Part shown: piece after piece, positions 21,153-32,547 of the stretch | Numbering within the stretch: position 1 is the first letter of the stretch | Layout: each line of letters begins with the position of its first letter | Origin: an uncultured Pelagibacteraceae bacterium | Lineage (GTDB): Bacteria > Pseudomonadota > Alphaproteobacteria > Pelagibacterales > Pelagibacteraceae | NCBI GenBank assembly: GCA_902578115.1 | Contig: CACHBR010000002.1 | Coordinates: 1 to 59,862 of the forward strand | Length of the DNA: 59,862 nt | Direction: 5' to 3' | Translations under genes and position numbers: made by a program | Notes under the pieces: generated by a model | Database searches by the model: none | The model's input: the letters and a program-made list of their open reading frames with translations, nothing else | What the model was told of the DNA's origin: nothing

Positions 21153-21710
21153 TTGACTAAAAACAGATCATTCTCAGGCGGTATATCAGAAAGATACGCT
21201 TTTGCTTTGTTAGAGCTTTCTAACGAAGCAAATAAAACAGATGAGTATGTATCTATTTTAAGCTCATTTATGACAATTTATAATTCTGATGATAATTTGA
21301 AAAACTATATAAAAAATCCAACTAATACCAACCAAAATCAAAAAGAAGTGTTTGATAAAATTTTAAATATAATGAAAGCAGATAAAATAATTAAAAACTT
21401 TTTCTTTATACTAATAATAAAAAAAAGAATATTTTTTGTAGCTGAGATTATCGAAGAATTTTTAAGAAAAGTGTCATCTAAAAAAGGCGAAGTGAGTGCA
21501 AATCTGTTTTCATCAAAAAAATTAGATGAAAAAACTATTTCCGAAATTGAGAAAGAAATTTCTGAAAATGTAAATGGAACTATAAAATTAAAATCAAAAG
21601 TTGATGAAACTTTAATCGGTGGAATAGTGCTCCAGATTGGAAGTTTAATGATCGATACATCAATCAAAAACAAATTAGCAAATTATAAAAAAGTATTAAT
21701 GGAGAACTAA
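21153..21710 (+). CDS. atpH: ATP synthase F1 delta subunit (TTG start)
   Basis: The delta subunit links F1 to the peripheral stalk of ATP synthase. The 185 residues include the typical N-terminal GGISERYAFALLELS and the C-terminal SKVDETLIGGIVLQIGSLMIDTSIKNKL. Translation starts at a TTG, supported by an AAGGA ribosome-binding site 6 bases upstream; no closer ATG preserves the conserved N-terminus. The 85-base gap after priA probably contains the operon promoter, but I could not find a well-spaced -35/-10 pair. F0 genes (atpB, E, F) are not in the window. Confidence 0.95.
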   Translation: MTKNRSFSGGISERYAFALLELSNEANKTDEYVSILSSFMTIYNSDDNLKNYIKNPTNTNQNQKEVFDKILNIMKADKIIKNFFFILIIKKRIFFVAEIIEEFLRKVSSKKGEVSANLFSSKKLDEKTISEIEKEISENVNGTIKLKSKVDETLIGGIVLQIGSLMIDTSIKNKLANYKKVLMEN

Positions 21711-23251
21711 ATGGATATTAACCCCTCAGAAATTACAAAAATTTTAAAAGAGCAAATAAAAAATTTAGGTGACAAAGCTGAGGTTTCAGAAATTGGTAAA
21801 GTCCTTTCCGTTGGTGATGGAATTGCAAGAGTTTATGGATTAGATAACGTCCAGGCTGGTGAAATGGTAGAATTTCAAGACAACTCTAAAGGAATGGCAC
21901 TAAATTTAGAAAGCGACAACGTTGGAATTGTAATTTTTGGAGATGATAAATCTATAAAAGAAGGTGATACAGTTAAAAGAACTGGGTCAATTGTTGACGT
22001 TCCTGTGGGAAAAGAGTTACTTGGCAGAGTTGTTGATGCACTAGGTAATCCGATTGATGGTAAAGAAAATTTAGAAAAGAATATAAAAAGAAAAAGAGTT
22101 GAAGTTAAGGCTCCAGGAATTATACCAAGAAAGTCAGTTGGTGAACCTATGCAAACTGGTTTGAAGGCAATTGACAGTTTAATACCAGTAGGAAGAGGGC
22201 AAAGAGAATTGATTATTGGAGACAGGCAAACTGGAAAAACAGCAGTTGCTATAGATACTATTATAAACCAAAAAAAAATAAATGAGTCAGACGATGAAAA
22301 AAAGAAACTCTATTGTATTTATGTTGCGATTGGTCAAAAAAGGTCAACCGTAGCTCAAATTGTAAAAACTTTACAAGACGCAGGTGCAATGGATTATACA
22401 ATTGTAGTTTCTGCTACGGCATCTGACCCTGCTCCATTACAATTTTTAGCACCATATACAGGATGTACTTTTGGTGAATTTTTTAGAGATAATGGAATGC
22501 ACGCTCTAATAATTTATGATGATTTATCTAAACAAGCTGTTGCATACAGACAAATGTCTCTTTTATTAAGACGACCCCCGGGTAGAGAAGCATACCCAGG
22601 AGATGTATTTTATTTGCACAGTAGATTACTTGAGCGATCAGCAAAATTAAATGATGACAATGGTGGTGGTTCATTAACAGCTTTACCTATTATTGAAACA
22701 CAAGCCGGTGACGTATCTGCATACATTCCAACAAACGTAATTTCAATAACTGATGGTCAAATTTTTTTAGAAACAGAACTTTTTAATCAAGGAATAAGAC
22801 CTGCAGTAAACGTTGGTCTATCTGTTTCTAGAGTTGGTTCCGCAGCCCAAACCAAAGCCATGAAAAAAGTAGCAGGTTCAATCAAATTAGAATTAGCACA
22901 ATACCGTGAAATGGCAGCTTTTGCTCAATTTGGATCTGATTTAGATGCTTCAACTCAAAAATTATTGAATAGAGGATCTAAACTTACTGAGTTATTAAAA
23001 CAAGATCAATATAGTCCAATGACAGTAGCGGAACAGGTAGTGTCAGTTTATTCCGGTGTAAAAGGTTATTTAGATACTATTGAAAATAATCAAATTCGAT
23101 CATTCGAAAAAGGTTTATTAGACTTAATTAAAAATGAAAAACCCGAAATATTAGAATCAATTCAAAAAAGTGGAAAGATCGAAGAGGATACTGAAAAGCT
23201 CTTAATAGAAGTTATAACAAATTATAAAAAATCAAATTTTGAGAAAAAATA

Positions 23252-23252
<1 letters not shown>
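21711..23252 (+). CDS. atpA: ATP synthase F1 alpha subunit
   Basis: This is the non-catalytic nucleotide-binding subunit of F1. The 513 residues contain Walker A GDRQTGKT (about 170-177), the DCCD-insensitive alpha signature [21 protein letters not shown], and the catalytic-site arginine region in [15 protein letters not shown]. The start codon follows the atpH stop without a gap. The last base of its stop is shared with the start of atpG. Confidence 0.99.
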
Positions 23253-25553
<2,301 letters not shown>

Positions 25554-25943
25554 ATGGAAAAAAACTTTAATCTTGAAATAATTTCCCCAGAAAAAATTAT
25601 ACTTTCTGAGAAGGTAAATTCTGTAACAATACCCTCTTTCGAAGGTGAAATGACTATCCTACTGGATCATATACCACTCATAACTTTTCTAAGACCAGGA
25701 ATCTTAAGAATTGAGGGCAGTAAGGAAAGTGAATATTTTGTGGAGGAAGGTACCGTAGAATTTTCAAATAATACTTTAATAATATTATCATCGACAATTA
25801 TACCTTTAGAGAATGTTAAAGGTGAAAATATATCTAAAATGATTGAGGATAGTAAAGTACTTCTTGCTAAAGAAAATTTAAGTGATAAAGCAAAATATAT
25901 TGTGTCACATAAAATAGATACTCTATCTAAAATTAACCAATAA
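25554..25943 (+). CDS. atpC: ATP synthase F1 epsilon subunit
   Basis: Epsilon binds the rotor and can inhibit ATP hydrolysis. The 129 residues comprise the N-terminal beta-sandwich (FNLEIISPEKIILSEKVNSVTIPS, GEMTILLDHIPLITFLRPG) and a short helical tail. Beginning immediately after atpD, it closes the atpHAGDC operon. Its last 11 bases overlap the 3' end of the convergent rppH gene, and I see no hairpin terminator in the junction. Confidence 0.95.
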   Translation: MEKNFNLEIISPEKIILSEKVNSVTIPSFEGEMTILLDHIPLITFLRPGILRIEGSKESEYFVEEGTVEFSNNTLIILSSTIIPLENVKGENISKMIEDSKVLLAKENLSDKAKYIVSHKIDTLSKINQ

Positions 25944-26403
25944 TTAGTTTAATTTTTGGAAGCAATTTTTCGTAAAGTTTTTTTTTAAAGTCCACTATCA
26001 TACCTGGAAGATCATCAAGATTTGCCCATTTCCACTCAATGAATTCAGGTTTGCTTGTGTTTAAATTAATCTCGTTATCGTTCCCTAAAAACCTAACAAC
26101 AAACCATTTTTGTTTTTGACCTCTGTACCTGCCTTTCCAAATTTTTCCTAAAAGGTAATCAGGCAGCTCATACTCTGTCATGCCCTCAATTTCTTTAACT
26201 AGTTCGAAGTTTTTGATACCAGTTTCTTCAAAAAGCTCTCTTTTCATCGCTTCGAGATATTTTTCTCCATCATCAACTCCACCTTGAGGCATTTGCCAAA
26301 ATTTCCCAGGGTTATCAATTCTCTTTCCAACAAAAACTTGGTTATTTTTATTCAACACAATAGCTCCGACACCGTTCCTTAATGGCAATATTTTCTCATT
26401 CAT
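25933..26403 (-). CDS. rppH: RNA pyrophosphohydrolase RppH (Nudix)
   Basis: RppH removes pyrophosphate from 5'-triphosphate RNAs and starts mRNA decay. The 156-residue protein matches the RppH/IalA subgroup: an early LRNGVGAIVLN, FWQMPQGGVDDGE, then a Nudix box from about residue 41 to 63 with the key REL-EE-G pattern in KRELFEETGI. The tail PEFIEWKWANLDDLPGMIVDFKK is typical. It abuts ctpA upstream, an arrangement common in alphaproteobacteria, and converges with atpC. Confidence 0.92.
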   Translation of the reverse strand: MNEKILPLRNGVGAIVLNKNNQVFVGKRIDNPGKFWQMPQGGVDDGEKYLEAMKRELFEETGIKNFELVKEIEGMTEYELPDYLLGKIWKGRYRGQKQKWFVVRFLGNDNEINLNTSKPEFIEWKWANLDDLPGMIVDFKKKLYEKLLPKIKLIIG

Positions 26404-27540
26404 TTAAGTGGTCAATAGTTTAAGGGCGTAATTTAGTTGATCATCTGTTTTTGTGTCGATTTTAAAATCATCTGACTCATCGTCCACAAAAATATCTGGT
26501 TTTACTCCTACCTCTGAAATAGATTTCCCAGACGGCAAATAATATTTAGAAATTGTAATTCTTATACCGCCACCATTATTTAAAGGTATTATTGATTGAA
26601 CAGATCCTTTACCATAAGTAGGACTTCCTAAAATAATAGCTCTTTTATGATCTTTAAGGGCACCAGCAACTATTTCTGATGCAGATGCAGATCCGTTATT
26701 TATCAAAACTATGAGGGGCTTGCCTTTTACTTTATCTCCTTTTTTTGCAAAGAAGCGTCTGTTTTCCGTTATCTTTCTTCCTCTTGTAGATAAAATTTCA
26801 CCTTCATCCAAAAAGAAATCAGTTACTTGAATAGCTTGGGTTAATAATCCTCCAGGGTTATTTCTTAAATCAAGTATGTATCCAAGTGGTTTTTTACTCT
26901 TCTCAAAATCTGAAATATTTTTTACAAGTTGTTTGCTACTATTTTCATTAAAAGCTTTTAACCTTAGATAACCAATTTTATTTTCTATAATTTTTGCTTC
27001 TACAGATTTGATTTCAATGATTTCCCTTTTAATAGTTTTTATAAATGCTTTTTTCTTACCTTTTCTCCTAATAGTTAAATCTATTTCTGATCCAACCGGT
27101 CCTCTCATCAATTTTACAGCTTCCATTAAAGATTTACCTTGCACCTGTGTTCCATTGATCTTTATAATATAGTCACCAGCTTTTATGCCAGCTTTCGAGG
27201 CCGGTGTATCGTCTATTGGTGAAATTACTTTGACAACGCCCGCCTCCATACCAACCTCAATTCCCAAACCACCAAATTCACCCCTCGTATCAGTTTGCAT
27301 GCTGTCAAAAAATTCAGGGTTCATATAAGCAGAGTATGGATCTAAAGATTGAAGAGCACCATTGATTGCATCATCAATAAGCTCAGATTGATCAACTTTA
27401 TCAACATACTCCTTCTTTATTTTGTCTAATACTTCAGCAAACAAATCTATTTTTTTGTAAAGAGCATCATTATTAGTACTTCCAAAAAGATTTGAAACAG
27501 TTAGAAAAGAAATTAATATTAAAACAAATATTTTTTTCAT
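26404..27540 (-). CDS. ctpA: Carboxy-terminal processing protease (S41 family)
   Basis: This periplasmic serine protease trims C-termini of envelope proteins. Residues 1-21 form a signal peptide (MKKIFVLILISFLTVSNLFG). A PDZ domain spans about 90-165 (GGLGIEVGMEAGVVKVISP, AGIKAGDYIIKINGTQV). The protease domain follows, with the catalytic Ser286 in NNGSASASEIVAGA and Lys311 in TYGKGSVQ, the Ser-Lys spacing of 25 seen in the tail-specific protease family. It is 378 residues long. It overlaps the start of rppH's upstream neighbour by 4 bases (rsfS stop), showing tight operon packing. The M23 peptidase (EnvC-like) often found beside it is absent. Confidence 0.95.
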   Translation of the reverse strand: MKKIFVLILISFLTVSNLFGSTNNDALYKKIDLFAEVLDKIKKEYVDKVDQSELIDDAINGALQSLDPYSAYMNPEFFDSMQTDTRGEFGGLGIEVGMEAGVVKVISPIDDTPASKAGIKAGDYIIKINGTQVQGKSLMEAVKLMRGPVGSEIDLTIRRKGKKKAFIKTIKREIIEIKSVEAKIIENKIGYLRLKAFNENSSKQLVKNISDFEKSKKPLGYILDLRNNPGGLLTQAIQVTDFFLDEGEILSTRGRKITENRRFFAKKGDKVKGKPLIVLINNGSASASEIVAGALKDHKRAIILGSPTYGKGSVQSIIPLNNGGGIRITISKYYLPSGKSISEVGVKPDIFVDDESDDFKIDTKTDDQLNYALKLLTT

Positions 27541-27884
27541 ACACTTAATCTATCCTTTGCAATTGGTTCAGACCACATTTTTTCTAGGTCATAAAACTTA
27601 CGTTTATCTGGGTGAAAAATATGAATAATAATATCAATAGCATCGATAAGTTTCCAATCACTACTAGTTCTACCTTCAATTTTGCATTTGTTAATACCGT
27701 TATTTTGTAATTCTTTTAACAATATTTCTGAAAGAGATTGGATATGCCTTGATGAAGTACCTGAGGCAATTACCATGTAGTCAGCTATAGATGTTTTTCC
27801 TCTTAAATTTATTGAAACAATATTTAATGCTTTATTTTGATTTAAAGTTTTTTCGACAATTTTTTTAATTTTAGGGATTTCCAC
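27537..27884 (-). CDS. rsfS: Ribosomal silencing factor RsfS
   Basis: RsfS binds L14 and blocks subunit joining in starvation. The 115 residues contain the family core LNIVSINLRGKTSIADYMVIASGTSSRHIQSL, then EGRTSSDWKLIDAIDIIIHIFHPDKRKFYDLEKMW. In many alphaproteobacteria rlmH follows rsfS, but here ctpA follows directly with a 4-base overlap. The start shares one base with the nadD stop. Confidence 0.95.
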   Translation of the reverse strand: MEIPKIKKIVEKTLNQNKALNIVSINLRGKTSIADYMVIASGTSSRHIQSLSEILLKELQNNGINKCKIEGRTSSDWKLIDAIDIIIHIFHPDKRKFYDLEKMWSEPIAKDRLSV

Positions 27885-28429
27885 TATCTATATATTAAAT
27901 AATTTTTTCTTATTTTGGAAGATGAAATATCGGCTATTTTTGACTTAAGAAATATTAATTTATCTTTTTTAATCAGTCTGTAAGCCTTAGATACCAACAT
28001 TTTTTTTAAGTATCCTTTTCTTGGGAACACCACAATGGTACAATATTTTTGAAATTTTTTCCATCCGTGCCATTTATGTAAATTAATAATATTATCGGAG
28101 CCCATAATGAAATATAACTTTGAATTTTTAAGTTTTTTTTTTGAAAACTTAATTAATTCGATCGTTTTATTTGTCTTTAGCCGTTCATCTAAATTTTGAA
28201 TTTTAATTCTTTTATTTTTACCTACTAATTTTTTAGAAAGTAGAATTCTACTTTTTAATGATAACATAGGTTTTTCTTTGAGGGGATTTCTTTTTGTTAT
28301 TGCCCAAATTAAATATTTTAACTTAAGTTTTTTTAAAGAAAGCTTTGCTATTTGAATATGTCCTTTGTGAGGTGGATCAAAGCTTCCCCCAAATATACCA
28401 ATTTTTTTTTCGATATTTTTATTACTCAT
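27884..28429 (-). CDS. nadD: Nicotinate-nucleotide adenylyltransferase
   Basis: NadD makes nicotinate adenine dinucleotide from nicotinate mononucleotide and ATP in NAD synthesis. The 181-residue protein carries the nucleotidyltransferase motif GIFGGSFDPPHKGHIQIAKLSL near the N-terminus. It also has LKYLIWAITKRNPLK, YFIMGSDNIINLHKWHGWKKF and the C-terminal ISSSKIRKN (the SSTxIR-type motif). It lies between proA and rsfS as in other alphaproteobacteria. Confidence 0.95.
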   Translation of the reverse strand: MSNKNIEKKIGIFGGSFDPPHKGHIQIAKLSLKKLKLKYLIWAITKRNPLKEKPMLSLKSRILLSKKLVGKNKRIKIQNLDERLKTNKTIELIKFSKKKLKNSKLYFIMGSDNIINLHKWHGWKKFQKYCTIVVFPRKGYLKKMLVSKAYRLIKKDKLIFLKSKIADISSSKIRKNYLIYR

Positions 28430-28431
28430 TA

Positions 28432-29676
28432 CTACGGTCTGATAGTTCCTTTTCCTGTGACCATATATTTGTAAGAAGTAAGTTGATTTATCCCAACAGG
28501 ACCTCTTGGAGGTAATTTATTTGTTGATATACCGATTTCTCCGCCAAATCCAAACTCACCTCCATCTGCAAATTGAGTTGAAGCATTATGAACAGCAATA
28601 GAACTGTTTATTCCATTTAAAAAGATTTTTGCCGTTTTAATATTTCGAGTTATAATAGCATCAGTATGCATAGTTCCATATTTTAATATATGGGCAATAG
28701 CGTCATTAACTCCATTTACACTCTTTATAGATATTTTAGGTGATAAATATTCAGTTCTCCAATCATTCTCATTTGCTAATTTTAATTTATTTTTGAAATA
28801 TTTATTAATTTTTTTATCCACTAATACATCACATCCTTTTAAGATTAATTCTCTAATAATTGGAAGTGAGTGAGACCTTAAACATTTATCATGAATCAAT
28901 AAAGTTTCTGCTGCGCCACAAATTGAAGTTCTTCGCATTTTTGAATTTAAAACAACTTTTTTTGCCATATTAAGATCAGCATCTTTATCAACATATACAT
29001 GGCAGTTTCCTTCCAAATGCCCAATTACATTCACATTGGAAAGCTGCTTTACTTTTTTAACTAAGCCTTTGCCACCTCTTGGAACTATAACATCAATATA
29101 ATCAGACATTTTTGATAAAAGAAAATCTACAATTTTTCTATTTTTTTTATCAATAAACTGAATACAATTTTTATCAACGTTGTTACTAGAAAGTGAATTT
29201 CTAAAAAGATTAGCTAAAATTCTATTTGAATTCAAAGACTCCGAACCACCTCTTAAAATCGCAACATTACCTGATTTAAGACATAAAGATGATACGTCAC
29301 TGGTTACATCAGGTCTACTTTCATAAATAATTCCTATTACACCAATTGGTACAGTAACTTTTTTAATTAACAAATTGTTTGGTCTTTTCCATTTTTCAAG
29401 TACTTTTCCTAAAGGATCTTTAAATTTTACGATTTCATAAATTGAGCTTCTCATATTCTCAATTTTTTTATTATCAATAATTAGTCTATCTATTAACTCT
29501 TCACGCTTACAAAGTTTTATGTCTTTTAAATTTTCTTTAATAATTTTATTTTTGTTACTTTTTAAAGATTTTAAATAAGTCTCTAACACATTATTTCTTT
29601 TCTTTAGGACTACATGACCTAAATTTTTAAATGCATTTTTAGATTTAATACCAATATTATTTAAATAATTTTTCAT
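28432..29676 (-). CDS. proA: Gamma-glutamyl phosphate reductase
   Basis: ProA reduces gamma-glutamyl phosphate to glutamate semialdehyde with NADPH in proline synthesis. The 414 residues include PIGVIGIIYESRPDVTSDVSSLCLKSGN, IVPRGGKGLVKKV and the catalytic cysteine in MRRTSICGAAETLLIH. The C-terminal HNASTQFADGGEFGFGGEIGISTNKL is the family signature. Its start codon overlaps the proB stop by one base. Confidence 0.98.
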   Translation of the reverse strand: MKNYLNNIGIKSKNAFKNLGHVVLKKRNNVLETYLKSLKSNKNKIIKENLKDIKLCKREELIDRLIIDNKKIENMRSSIYEIVKFKDPLGKVLEKWKRPNNLLIKKVTVPIGVIGIIYESRPDVTSDVSSLCLKSGNVAILRGGSESLNSNRILANLFRNSLSSNNVDKNCIQFIDKKNRKIVDFLLSKMSDYIDVIVPRGGKGLVKKVKQLSNVNVIGHLEGNCHVYVDKDADLNMAKKVVLNSKMRRTSICGAAETLLIHDKCLRSHSLPIIRELILKGCDVLVDKKINKYFKNKLKLANENDWRTEYLSPKISIKSVNGVNDAIAHILKYGTMHTDAIITRNIKTAKIFLNGINSSIAVHNASTQFADGGEFGFGGEIGISTNKLPPRGPVGINQLTSYKYMVTGKGTIRP

Positions 29677-30770
29677 TATAATTTAACCATATCATCTCTA
29701 TGAATTATTTCTGATTTAGTTGGATAACCCAAAATACTTTCTAGTTGATCACTTTTTAAACCTTTAACTTTATTAATTTCATCAGAAGAAAATGACACTA
29801 TACCTCTAGCACAGTCATTACCATTCTGGTCAACTATAAGTATATTATCTCCTTTAAAAAATTCTCCATCAATTTTTATAATTCCTGCTGGAAGTAAACT
29901 TTTACCATTTTTTAAAGCTTTTACAGCACCATTATCAATATATATTTTTCCATTTGATCCAATAGAACTAACAATCCATTTCTTTCTTGCATCAAGACTA
30001 GACACTTTTGGTAAAAACCAAGTACAAATATTTGTTTTTAATAATTTATCTAAAGGATTTATTTGTTTTCCATTTGCGATAGCCATATAACAACCAGAGT
30101 TCATACAAATCTTTGCAGCATCAAGCTTTGTGACCATTCCACCTGAACCATAGACACTCTTTTTACTGTCAGCAAGCGCATATATTTCATCATTTATATT
30201 TTTTACCTCGCTAATTACTTGTTTAGTCTTTGAAGACTTATACAAACCATTTACATCTGAAAAATTAATTAAAACATCAGCACTTATTATTTGCGCAACT
30301 CTCGCTGCTAAACGGTCGTTATCTCCATACTTAATCTCACTTGTTGCTGTCGTATCATTTTCATTTACCACAGGTATAGCTTTGAGTTTAAAAAGATTTT
30401 CAAAAGTTCTTTTTATATTTATCGCCCTTCTTCTTTGTTCAGTATCATCAGGTGATATCAAAATTTGACCTATATTAATTTTTTTCTTTTTAAAAATTTC
30501 TTTATAGATGTTTGTTAAATGAATTTGTCCTACCGAGGCAAGAGCTTGGCTCATTTCAATTTTAAGCCTCTTTTTTTTCACTTTTAAATGATTTTGACCT
30601 AGGGCAATTGCTCCAGAGGAAACAATAACAAATTCTTTTCCCTTCCTTCTAAGTTTTTCAATGTCTGTTACTAAACTTTTAAGCCATTTTTCTTTAAGCT
30701 TACCTTGTTTATCAACTAAATTTGATGAACCTATCTTTAAAACGATTTTTTTAGCTTTATTTATATACAT
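29676..30770 (-). CDS. proB: Glutamate 5-kinase with PUA domain
   Basis: ProB phosphorylates glutamate in the first step of proline synthesis. The 364 residues form an amino-acid kinase domain (about 1-255; KIVLKIGSSNLVD, IVSSGAIALGQNHLK, VNENDTTATSEIKYGDNDRLAARVA, YGSGGMVTKLDAA) followed by a PUA domain (about 275-360; NGKIYIDNGAVKALKNGKSLLPAGI). This is the full-length architecture. Its 5' end overlaps the obgE 3' end by 10 bases. Confidence 0.97.
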   Translation of the reverse strand: MYINKAKKIVLKIGSSNLVDKQGKLKEKWLKSLVTDIEKLRRKGKEFVIVSSGAIALGQNHLKVKKKRLKIEMSQALASVGQIHLTNIYKEIFKKKKINIGQILISPDDTEQRRRAINIKRTFENLFKLKAIPVVNENDTTATSEIKYGDNDRLAARVAQIISADVLINFSDVNGLYKSSKTKQVISEVKNINDEIYALADSKKSVYGSGGMVTKLDAAKICMNSGCYMAIANGKQINPLDKLLKTNICTWFLPKVSSLDARKKWIVSSIGSNGKIYIDNGAVKALKNGKSLLPAGIIKIDGEFFKGDNILIVDQNGNDCARGIVSFSSDEINKVKGLKSDQLESILGYPTKSEIIHRDDMVKL

Positions 30771-31744
30771 TTACTATGAATTATTTTTTTTACTTTTTCA
30801 AAATTTTCTTTAGAAACTAATGAGATTATTTGAAAATCTTTTTTTGTTTCTTTTTTAAAATTCTTTAGCTTCTTTGTAATTAAATCCATATTCACTAAAT
30901 CTGATTTATTAAATATAACTATTTCCTTCTTTTTTAAGATACTCTTATCATATTTAGACAATTCGTTTCTTATTTTCAAATAATTTCCAATTATATCCTT
31001 TTCAGAGATATCAATTAAATGAATTAAAACTTTACATCTTTCTATATGTCTCAAAAATTTATCACCAAGACCAATTCCTTTATGTGATCCCTCTATTAAA
31101 CCAGGGATATCAGCAAGAATTACCTCTTTGTGATTAATATTTAAAACACCTAAATTTGGATTTATTGTTGTAAATGGATAATTTGCTATTTTTGGTTTTG
31201 CCCTTGTACATCTTGATAACAAACTAGATTTACCAGCATTTGGTAGTCCAATAATTCCAGCATCTGCAATTACCTTAAGTTGTAACCACACCCAAAACTC
31301 TTCACCTTTCTTTCCCAACGTTTTTTTTCTTGGAGCTCTATTAGTAGAGCTCTTAAATCTTGTATTTCCTAAACCACCCTCACCACCAGTAGCCACAACA
31401 AATCTTTCCTTATCTTTTGTAAAGTCATAAATTAAAGTGTTGTTATCATCTTCAAATATTTGTGTTCCAGTTGGTACTTGTAAAATTAAGTCTTTTCCAC
31501 CACCACCAGTTTTATTTTTTTTGCTGCCAGATTTACCATGTTCTGCATTGAAATGTTGTTTGTATCTGAAATCAATTAAAGTATTCAAATTTCTTTCAGA
31601 CTCAAAAATAACTGATCCGCCAGTACCTCCATCACCCCCATCTGGCCCACCAAATTCAACGAATTTTTCTCTTCTGAAACTAGAGGAACCTGATCCACCA
31701 TTACCAGCTTTAACATATATCTTTGCTTGATCTAAAAACTTCAT
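30761..31744 (-). CDS. obgE: GTPase Obg/CgtA
   Basis: Obg is an essential GTPase acting in late 50S assembly. The 327 residues start with the glycine-rich Obg fold (about 1-158; KAGNGGSGSSSFRREKFVEFGGPDGGDGG). The GTPase domain follows, with P-loop GLPNAGKSSLL, G3 in LADIPGLIEG and G4 in FNKSDL. The poorly conserved C-terminal OCT domain is absent, as in most alphaproteobacteria. It sits 29 bases downstream of rpmA in the common rplU-rpmA-obgE order. Confidence 0.97.
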   Translation of the reverse strand: MKFLDQAKIYVKAGNGGSGSSSFRREKFVEFGGPDGGDGGTGGSVIFESERNLNTLIDFRYKQHFNAEHGKSGSKKNKTGGGGKDLILQVPTGTQIFEDDNNTLIYDFTKDKERFVVATGGEGGLGNTRFKSSTNRAPRKKTLGKKGEEFWVWLQLKVIADAGIIGLPNAGKSSLLSRCTRAKPKIANYPFTTINPNLGVLNINHKEVILADIPGLIEGSHKGIGLGDKFLRHIERCKVLIHLIDISEKDIIGNYLKIRNELSKYDKSILKKKEIVIFNKSDLVNMDLITKKLKNFKKETKKDFQIISLVSKENFEKVKKIIHSKCI

Positions 31745-31773
31745 TCTAATAAGTGAGTTTAATTAAATTTAAT

Positions 31774-32028
31774 TTATTTAGGAAATACAGATACAAGAGT
31801 TCTGTTAGACTTAGATTTTTTAAATTTTACTTTCCCATTAATTAAAGAAAAAATTGAGTGATCTTTGCCCATTCCCACATTTGTACCTGGGTGTATTCTG
31901 GTACCTCTTTGACGAACTATAATATTTCCAGGCTGAACTATTTGATCACCATATCTCTTAACTCCTAACCTACGGCCAGCACTATCTCGGCCGTTTTTGG
32001 ATGATCCACCTGCTTTTTTTGTTGCCAT
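31774..32028 (-). CDS. rpmA: 50S ribosomal protein L27
   Basis: L27 reaches toward the peptidyl transferase centre. The 84 residues match the family from end to end: [40 protein letters not shown] and [20 protein letters not shown]. The N-terminus starts directly with the mature-type ATKKAGG, with no firmicute-style leader. It follows rplU by 6 bases. Confidence 0.98.
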   Translation of the reverse strand: MATKKAGGSSKNGRDSAGRRLGVKRYGDQIVQPGNIIVRQRGTRIHPGTNVGMGKDHSIFSLINGKVKFKKSKSNRTLVSVFPK

Positions 32029-32034
32029 AATATT

Positions 32035-32481
32035 TTATTTTTTCTCTTTATTTTTAACTACTTTTTTAACATTTTTTGTTTTTTTAGAAGATAATTTCTT
32101 TTCTACAACTTTTCCAGAAGATAATTTAATTTGATCGTTACTAATTTGAGCAACAACTTTACCATTTTTAGACATTATCTTAGTAATCTGAACTTTAGAT
32201 AGGGGCTGTCTGTGCCCGTAACGTTTTCTTGAATTCTGTCTTCGTCTTTTTTTAAAAACTATAACTTTCCTGTCTTTAATATTATCAAGCAACATACCTT
32301 CGACAACTGCACCACTTACAGTTGGATCTCCTATTTCAACTGTTTTATCATCGTTCACAAGTAGGACTTTTTTAAACTCAACTTTATTTCCTTTTTTAAT
32401 ATCAAGTTTTTCAACCTTCAAAATATTACTTGCAGAAACCTTATACTGTTTTCCACCTGTTTCTATAATTGCAAAAGACAT
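32035..32481 (-). CDS. rplU: 50S ribosomal protein L21 with Lys-rich C-terminal tail
   Basis: Residues 1-103 are a normal L21: FAIIETGGKQYKVSASNILKVEKLD, FKKVLLVNDD and the C-terminal KRRRQNSRKRYGHRQPLSKVQITKI. A further 45 residues form a low-complexity Lys/Val/Ser tail (VEKKLSSKKTKNVKKVVKNK) not found in the E. coli protein. An AAGGA site lies upstream of the ATG. The gene leads the rplU-rpmA-obgE-proB-proA set and has its own promoter at 32509-32536. Confidence 0.97.
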   Translation of the reverse strand: MSFAIIETGGKQYKVSASNILKVEKLDIKKGNKVEFKKVLLVNDDKTVEIGDPTVSGAVVEGMLLDNIKDRKVIVFKKRRRQNSRKRYGHRQPLSKVQITKIMSKNGKVVAQISNDQIKLSSGKVVEKKLSSKKTKNVKKVVKNKEKK

Positions 32482-32508
32482 AAAATAATCCTTGTTAAAA
32501 TTTATGGC

Positions 32509-32536
32509 AATATAACCCTGTACTCAACCAAGTCAA
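32509..32536 (-). promoter_or_regulatory. Putative promoter of rplU-rpmA-obgE operon
   Basis: On the minus strand TTGACT (32531-32536) and TATATT (32509-32514) are separated by 16 bases. Each matches the sigma70 consensus at five of six positions. The predicted start falls near 32502, giving a leader of about 20 bases with an AAGGA ribosome-binding site. It lies in the 66-base gap just after the gloB stop, so the ribosomal genes need not depend on transcription from metX. Confidence 0.6.
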
Positions 32537-32547
32537 GATATATGGCA

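Noticed and set aside
31437-31730. Proline-rich plus-strand open frame of 97 codons
   Set aside because: It is the antisense shadow of the glycine-rich N-terminal domain of obgE, where Gly codons read as Pro on the other strand.
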